Shown: in pieces, positions 31,777 through 35,558 of the stretch | Position numbering within the stretch: the first letter of the stretch is position 1 | Layout of the letters: the number at the start of each line of letters is the position of its first letter | DNA from: Actinomycetes bacterium | GTDB taxonomy: Bacteria > Actinomycetota > Acidimicrobiia > Acidimicrobiales > RAAP-2 | Assembly (NCBI GenBank): GCA_021831125.1 | Contig: JAKBNI010000014.1 | Span: forward strand, 1-35,558 | Reading direction: 5' to 3' | Length of the DNA: 35,558 nucleotides | Program-made: the position numbers and the translations under genes | Notes under the pieces: generated by a model | What the model saw: only the letters and a program-made list of their open reading frames with translations | Databases searched by the model: none | Told to the model about the DNA's origin: nothing

Positions 31777-32075
31777 CCCCGAAAGCAAGTGATCTCGCAG
31801 CCCGACTTGCGGCGACGGCAGCAGGAGTGCGGCCTGCCCCTCCTACGGCGGAGCCAGCCCGTCCCAAAGCCGAAGCCGGGACGAGTGACCAGCAGTCCTC
31901 ACAGGTTCAGCGCTTCACGATCAACCTTCCGAAAGCGCAGCACCGCTTCATCCGGCAGTTCGCTCTGGCGAGCGATAGCGACGTCAGTACCATCATCCGG
32001 CTTCTCCTCAGCCGCATCGAATCAGACCCGGTCTTCGCCGAGGAGATTCGCAACATGCTCGACGAGGTCAAGTGA
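31773..32075 (+). CDS. Ribbon-helix-helix centromere-binding protein (ParB/ParG-like)
   Basis: This 100 aa protein has a flexible N-terminal half rich in Ala, Pro and Lys and a C-terminal ribbon-helix-helix fold: QRFTINLPKAQHRFIRQFA is the strand and first helix, SDVSTIIRLLLSRI the second helix. A mobile N-terminal tail plus RHH domain is the design of ParG-like partner proteins, whose tail stimulates the ParA ATPase. The strong AGGAGG ribbosome-binding site lies inside parA, and the start overlaps the parA stop (ATGA). It probably binds the repeated ATGCA-N6-TGCAT sites before parA and right after its own stop codon, acting in both segregation and repression. Confidence 0.78.
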   Translation: MTPKASDLAARLAATAAGVRPAPPTAEPARPKAEAGTSDQQSSQVQRFTINLPKAQHRFIRQFALASDSDVSTIIRLLLSRIESDPVFAEEIRNMLDEVK

Positions 32076-32090
32076 TGCAGACATCTGCAT
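32075..32090. repeat. Third ATGCA-N6-TGCAT site, before the replication gene
   Basis: ATGCAGACATCTGCAT starts on the last base of the RHH gene stop codon. Arms and spacer length are the same as in the two sites before parA; only the inner six bases differ. Another TGCATGTAC lies 12 bases further on. It sits before the replication gene start at 32134. Confidence 0.6.
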
Positions 32091-32133
32091 GTCTTCATTG
32101 CTGCATGTACAGCTATCCAGTCCAGCACCGCCT

Positions 32134-33348
32134 ATGAACGACTCCTGCTCTTCCCTCCCCGTCATCACCACGTCGCTCCTCTCGAAGGGCAAGAACACGA
32201 TCGGTCACGAAACCAACCTCGCCCGGACCCCGATCTGGCATGCCCGTCCCCGTGGAACCACTGACGACACCGTCGTCTCCCTCTTCCTCTTCGGCCATCC
32301 ATTCCGCAAGGTCGAAGGGCGCAACCTCACTACGACCGATCAGCGCCTCTTTGCTCATCTCACGACCGTGTACGTCCGGGCGGGATGTCCCGAGAGCCGC
32401 CAGGTGCCCTTCAGTCTCAGCGAGGCGTCAGACCTGCTCGGCTACGAGACGTCCGGAGGGCGCCAGCGTGCTCTTGTCCGAGCCTCGCTCGGTCGCCTGC
32501 GTAGCGTCACCTTCGAGTCCGCTCTCCGTCACCCGGATGGGCACGAGACTGTCATCGGCTGGGGGCTCATCGATGGCTACCTCGTCACGACCCGAGGCGG
32601 CGGCAAGGGCTGGGTCAAGATCAGCGAACCAGTCGCTCACCTTCTCCGGGAGGGAAGCGTCACCTTCCTCCACGCACCGACCTGGGATGCCATCCGGACG
32701 GAAGACGAGGTGGCAGGAAGGCTCTGGAGCTTCCTCGAATCCGAACGCATCGGCAAGGGCTGGAGGTACCCACTGCTTTCAAGCGACGACCCCACGCGGC
32801 GTTCGTCACCCACCACGCTGGCCATCGCAGACGTGCTGCAGCTCAACTGGGCATCCCGACCACGACGGATCGCCCAGAGGGTCCGGGAGGCGTGCGATGT
32901 CGTCGAGCGCCATGACCGCCGCTACCACCTACGTCTCATCGCCGGACACACCCGGGGATCATGGGTGCTCCACTGCTCCCGGTCCCAAGCTGCGCAGACC
33001 ACGACGACAGACATGCCCGAGGCCGTCATCCGGGCATGGCGCGAGGCGCACCACAGCCGACTGCCGAGCGTCAAGCAACGAGCCATTTTGAACGAGCTGC
33101 TCACTCGCCGTTCCGTCTCGTGGATCGTCGAGCATCTGCAACGTGGGATACAAGCCGACAACGCCTTCGGTCAGCTTCTCGCCGCCGACAGGGAACGGTC
33201 TGCCAGCGATCTCGCCGCAGCTCGCCACGTCGAAGAGGAATGGGAGCGGACGAAACAGAAAGAGTCCAGCACGGGCGAGCAGTCACTCATGGAACTGATT
33301 GGCTCCGTCCGGCATCACCTTCAGCCCGCCTCGAACAGCGACCGATAG
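32134..33348 (+). CDS. Plasmid-type replication initiator protein
   Basis: This 404 aa protein looks like an iteron-type plasmid initiator (RepA/TrfA-like). An early region (VVSLFLFGHPFRKVEGRNL) leads to a winged helix (about residues 92-130, FSLSEASDLLGYETSGGRQRALVRASLGRL in pieces). A second possible winged helix lies around 185-260. The C-terminal third is helical and basic. Four iteron-like repeats follow its stop codon directly, which is strong support by position. The ATG at 32134 is preferred since the frame upstream overlaps the partition gene; an in-frame ATG at 32089 would add 15 residues. No clear ribosome-binding site is seen. The family assignment rests on weak sequence likeness plus context. 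Confidence 0.65.
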   Translation: MNDSCSSLPVITTSLLSKGKNTIGHETNLARTPIWHARPRGTTDDTVVSLFLFGHPFRKVEGRNLTTTDQRLFAHLTTVYVRAGCPESRQVPFSLSEASDLLGYETSGGRQRALVRASLGRLRSVTFESALRHPDGHETVIGWGLIDGYLVTTRGGGKGWVKISEPVAHLLREGSVTFLHAPTWDAIRTEDEVAGRLWSFLESERIGKGWRYPLLSSDDPTRRSSPTTLAIADVLQLNWASRPRRIAQRVREACDVVERHDRRYHLRLIAGHTRGSWVLHCSRSQAAQTTTTDMPEAVIRAWREAHHSRLPSVKQRAILNELLTRRSVSWIVEHLQRGIQADNAFGQLLAADRERSASDLAAARHVEEEWERTKQKESSTGEQSLMELIGSVRHHLQPASNSDR

Positions 33349-33361
33349 ACGTATCTCACAG

Positions 33362-33448
33362 ATAGGTACTTTGCGTGTACGCCAATAGGTACTCTCCGGT
33401 GCCCTAATCGGTACTTTCCGGTGCTTCGCCATAGGTACTCTTCGGTGC
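33362..33448. repeat. Four iterons after the replication gene (candidate oriV)
   Basis: Four direct repeats start at 33362, 33385, 33407 and 33431, 22-24 bases apart. The best copies read ATAGGTACTCTCCGGTGC, ATCGGTACTTTCCGGTGC and ATAGGTACTCTTCGGTGC; the first keeps only ATAGGTACTTT and then differs. Spacing near two helical turns is typical of binding sites for plasmid initiator proteins, and they begin 14 bases after the initiator stop codon. Confidence 0.8.
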
Positions 33449-34289
33449 GCACATGGCACAAATGTCAAGGCACAATCACGCATGTGGCTTTCTTAAACAA
33501 GGAGCCAATCGTTCGGAACCGTCGTATTTTCCGTCGTGTTAACCGTCGAGACCTCGCTTCGCGAGTCTCTTCGAGTTCTTACGCATAAGCGCCGACGCAT
33601 AAACGGTCGCGGCCCCGCACGCCATATTCCTCCGCAAAGCTCCGCCCAGCTCCCTCACCCCCAAGGAGTGAAGCGGTCAAACGCGTCAATCGCGCCACCC
33701 TCCCCTGATGGTCCTTGCCCTGGCTCCCGAGGCTCGGTAGGCTTTCCGTAGCGGCTCGGGAGCGGGCATCAGGCCCAGCCCAGAGCGCATTTCCACCCTG
33801 TCCTCCAGGGTGTCCTGCTACGGTGGACGTGGTGCTTGCGCACATCTCCGCTGCTCCCTGCCGGGCAAATCATACTCCTGACCTGGGGTTTCCTGCCCCC
33901 GCCCACCTCCCTGGCTTGGACAGGCCAGCCTCGCAAACCCCACCGTCACATCGTGATACTTCTGTGCCACTGGGGTTTGCGACCACTCGGTGGGCGGGGG
34001 CAGTGGTCAGAAGTGAAGAGCAAGGCCCGGCCGGGAGCAGCAGTTCGAGAGCAGTTCGAGAGCGGTTGTCAGTCACTTCTCTGACCTCTCCTACACATGA
34101 GAAGAAAAGTAGGGGGGAGAAATTCCACGCGAGGAGAGTGTTTAGGGGGAAAGTGCAACGCGTGAGAATCCGAACATGCGACAGCGGTATGGCGTGCGTG
34201 TGACAGGTCGTGCGAGGGTGCAAGAACTGGGGCGCACGTCGCTGCATACTGACAGTACCTGCTGCGTTCAGAACAACGGGTAATGCGCC
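33449..34289. other. Non-coding, origin-like region rich in repeats and hairpins
   Basis: About 840 bases have no convincing gene. An AT-richer part (33480-33610) has CCGTCG repeats and two ACGCATAA words. Hairpins follow: 9-bp arms at 33723-33731 and 33755-33763; 6-bp arms at 33794-33799 and 33807-33812. A nested inverted repeat has a 15-bp outer arm (33893-33907 with 33989-34003) and a 10-bp inner arm (33933-33942 with 33971-33980). An 11-base tandem repeat (AGCAGTTCGAG, two copies and part of a third) lies at 34039-34067. This may be part of a replication or transfer origin. Confidence 0.5.
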
Positions 34290-35072
34290 ATGCCAGGAAA
34301 ACCGGCACCAGGCAACAAATCTGAACGCACGGCGGGCCTCCGGAACACGACGAGAACGAACCATGCTGTGCTGCCTGTGGGAAGTGCTCGGCGGGTTGAA
34401 CTCACGGACCGGGACATCGACATCCTGACGTGGATCACGAGGCATGGCATCGTGACCGTGGAGCAAATAGCGAGGCGCTTCTTTCCCGGAACGTCTGGCA
34501 TCCATGCTGCGCAGCGCCGCATCCGAAAACTCGCTGCAGTGCATCCACCCGTCATTCGGCGGGACCGCACCTTCTGGAGATATCCGACCGTCATTCGGGT
34601 CACGGCATCCGGCGCGAACCTTGCCGAGTGTGACCTCCGGCCAGCCCGACTCGTCCTTGCTGAAGTCGCCCACTCGCTCGCCATCGTGGACCTCACGGAA
34701 CAGCTCCTCCAGGAGCATCCCGGTGCAACCCTCATCACGGAGCGGGAGCGCCGTGCTGCGCGATATCGCGACAAGCGCACCGGAGGACGACGGGCAACGG
34801 GACGCATCCCGGATGCTGTGCTCGTCACCCATGCCTCGCCTGCAAAGGAGATGGCCATCGAGGTGGACCTCTCAGCACGGCGGGAGAAGACTGTCGAGCA
34901 GATCGTGAGGGCGTATCAGGCAGAGCGGTACGGAGCTGTCCTCTGGTACGTGCTGCCGTCCCGGGTCGCCCGCATCCAGGGCATCGTGAAGCGCTGCCGG
35001 GCAGACAGCTTCATCACTGTTCGACCATTTGAACCGATGCTCCCAGCGGTGGCGAAATGGCAGGGCGCCTAA
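34290..35072 (+). CDS. Replication-relaxation family protein
   Basis: This 260 aa protein matches the replication-relaxation family found on actinobacterial plasmids and integrative elements. A basic tail (1-33) is followed by a winged helix (about 36-110: LTDRDIDILTWITRHGIVTVEQIARRFF in pieces). The C-terminal domain has a PD-(D/E)xK-nuclease-like core, Pro174-Asp175 in GRIPDAVLV and Glu191-x-Asp193 in AIEVDLSARR, ending with a strand AVLWYVLP. The family is thought to act in plasmid DNA processing for replication or transfer; its chemistry is not established. The ATG at 34290 is accepted though no good ribosome-binding site is seen. It overlaps the next gene by 16 bases. Confidence 0.8.
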   Translation: MPGKPAPGNKSERTAGLRNTTRTNHAVLPVGSARRVELTDRDIDILTWITRHGIVTVEQIARRFFPGTSGIHAAQRRIRKLAAVHPPVIRRDRTFWRYPTVIRVTASGANLAECDLRPARLVLAEVAHSLAIVDLTEQLLQEHPGATLITERERRAARYRDKRTGGRRATGRIPDAVLVTHASPAKEMAIEVDLSARREKTVEQIVRAYQAERYGAVLWYVLPSRVARIQGIVKRCRADSFITVRPFEPMLPAVAKWQGA

Positions 35073-35554
35073 CGGACCACCACGGGGGCACGACTGGGCG
35101 GTATGCGCCTGGTGCCCGGACGGACGTCGGGAGCGAGTTCACTGTCTGGGCGAACGCCACAGTGTCGCTCGGTGTCGTCATCGGGATATGCATCGTCCTC
35201 ATGCCGGGCATGCTCCTTGGAGCAGTCCTCGCCTGGGGAGTCTGGAAGCTCACCCATCCGTCCTGGCCGACCATCGCCATCCTCTCCCTTGGCTGGACAT
35301 CAGGGCTCATCGTCGAGTCGCACCTCATCCCCTGGATGTGGCCCATCGGGCTCCTTACCCCGGGACGGCTCTACGACCTCCTGCCCGCTGTCTCCGCCCT
35401 CCCGTACGGGACTGCGGTCTGGCACGGCCTTGCGGTGGAACTTGGACTGGAAGTCGAGGTGGCGCTGCCACTCCTCGGACGTCGTGAGGTTGCTGATCCC
35501 CTCTGCCAGCTTCTCGATGAGTTCCGGGTGGTTGTTCTTGGCGGTCATTACTGA
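35057..35554 (+). CDS. Small membrane protein with a chimeric C-terminus
   Basis: This 165 aa protein has a polar N-terminus, a long hydrophobic stretch (about residues 33-62, VSLGVVIGICIVLMPGMLL) and a second one (about 70-86, WPTIAILSLGWTSGLIV). These may form two or three transmembrane helices, as in small transfer-gene membrane proteins of plasmids. From about residue 127 on the frame is the exact antisense of an ArdC-like gene start, so the last 38 or so residues are probably not original: the true gene seems to have lost its 3' end in a rearrangement. Function unknown. It overlaps the upstream gene by 16 bases, which suggests coupled translation. Confidence 0.6.
   Translation: MAGRLTDHHGGTTGRYAPGARTDVGSEFTVWANATVSLGVVIGICIVLMPGMLLGAVLAWGVWKLTHPSWPTIAILSLGWTSGLIVESHLIPWMWPIGLLTPGRLYDLLPAVSALPYGTAVWHGLAVELGLEVEVALPLLGRREVADPLCQLLDEFRVVVLGGHY
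35432..35548 (-). pseudogene. Truncated ArdC-like gene fragment (N-terminus only)
   Basis: On the minus strand an ATG at 35548 opens 39 residues that read like the start of ArdC-like ssDNA-binding antirestriction proteins: ELIEKLAEGISNLTTSEEWQ followed by LDFQSKFHR. In that family FHR is followed by Y-S and N-x-L-L motifs; here the likeness stops after Arg39 (about 35432), and the frame continues only as antisense of the plus-strand membrane gene. ArdC-like proteins protect incoming plasmid DNA and are usual on mobile elements. The fragment is probably inactive. Confidence 0.65.
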
Positions 35555-35558
35555 GTCC

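Noticed and set aside
33891..33903. 13-base match TCCTGCCCCCGCC to the tRNA 3' end, as a possible attR
   Set aside because: The match is short and GC-rich, lies inside the nested inverted repeat, and lacks the T-loop and CCA parts; the element clearly continues beyond it.
33870..34832. 320-codon minus-strand open frame over the origin-like region
   Set aside because: It overlaps most of the replication-relaxation gene, shows no domain, and the rest covers the repeat-rich region.

Overview
The window is high-GC, densely packed DNA from an actinobacterium. This is inferred from a YlbL-type PDZ/S16 protease, a DivIVA-domain protein, a UPF0182 membrane protein, an iron-uptake operon behind an IdeR/DtxR-like box, and several genes that look leaderless. 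Acidimicrobiia is my best guess for the class, but the sequence alone does not prove it. There are three parts: a housekeeping/iron-uptake chromosomal segment, a hydroxyproline catabolism locus, and the left part of a plasmid-like integrated element.

Positions 1-13000: a HEAT-repeat gene is cut by the left edge (minus strand). A membrane-anchored PDZ/S16 protease, a DivIVA-domain protein with a C-terminal Cys/His motif like that of phage MuF head proteins, and a UPF0182 membrane protein follow on the plus strand. On the minus strand lie a GlcD-type FAD oxidase, a secreted cell-surface protein, and an overlapping ferric-iron ABC operon (binding lipoprotein, fused permease, ATPase) headed by an IdeR-like box. 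About 700 bases (12997-13683) then carry no convincing gene.

Positions 13684-27873: a LIV-type ABC importer (five genes) and a GntR/FCD regulator precede a catabolic operon. It encodes a DAO-type FAD subunit, a [2Fe-2S] subunit, a FAD/NAD subunit with a BFD-like Fe-S motif, a DHDPS-family deaminase, a Cys/Cys proline-racemase-family epimerase and an aldehyde dehydrogenase. This matches the known route trans-4-hydroxy-L-proline -> cis-4-hydroxy-D-proline -> pyrroline-4-hydroxy-2-carboxylate -> 2-oxoglutarate semialdehyde -> 2-oxoglutarate. Two opposing genes, an ornithine-cyclodeaminase-family reductase and an enolase-superfamily enzyme, fit cis-3-hydroxyproline -> pyrroline-2-carboxylate -> proline. 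A perfect palindrome just before the catabolic genes is the likely regulator site.

Positions 28044-35558: a MgtC/DUF4010 membrane protein is followed by an initiator tRNA-fMet. A mobile element begins directly at the 3' end of that tRNA: tyrosine integrase, excisionase-like HTH protein, a compact type Ib partition module (ParA plus ribbon-helix-helix protein) flanked by a repeated ATGCA-N6-TGCAT motif, a plasmid-type replication initiator, four iterons, a hairpin-rich non-coding origin-like region, a replication-relaxation family protein and a small membrane protein. The last reads antisense into a truncated ArdC-like gene fragment. The right end of the element lies outside the window.
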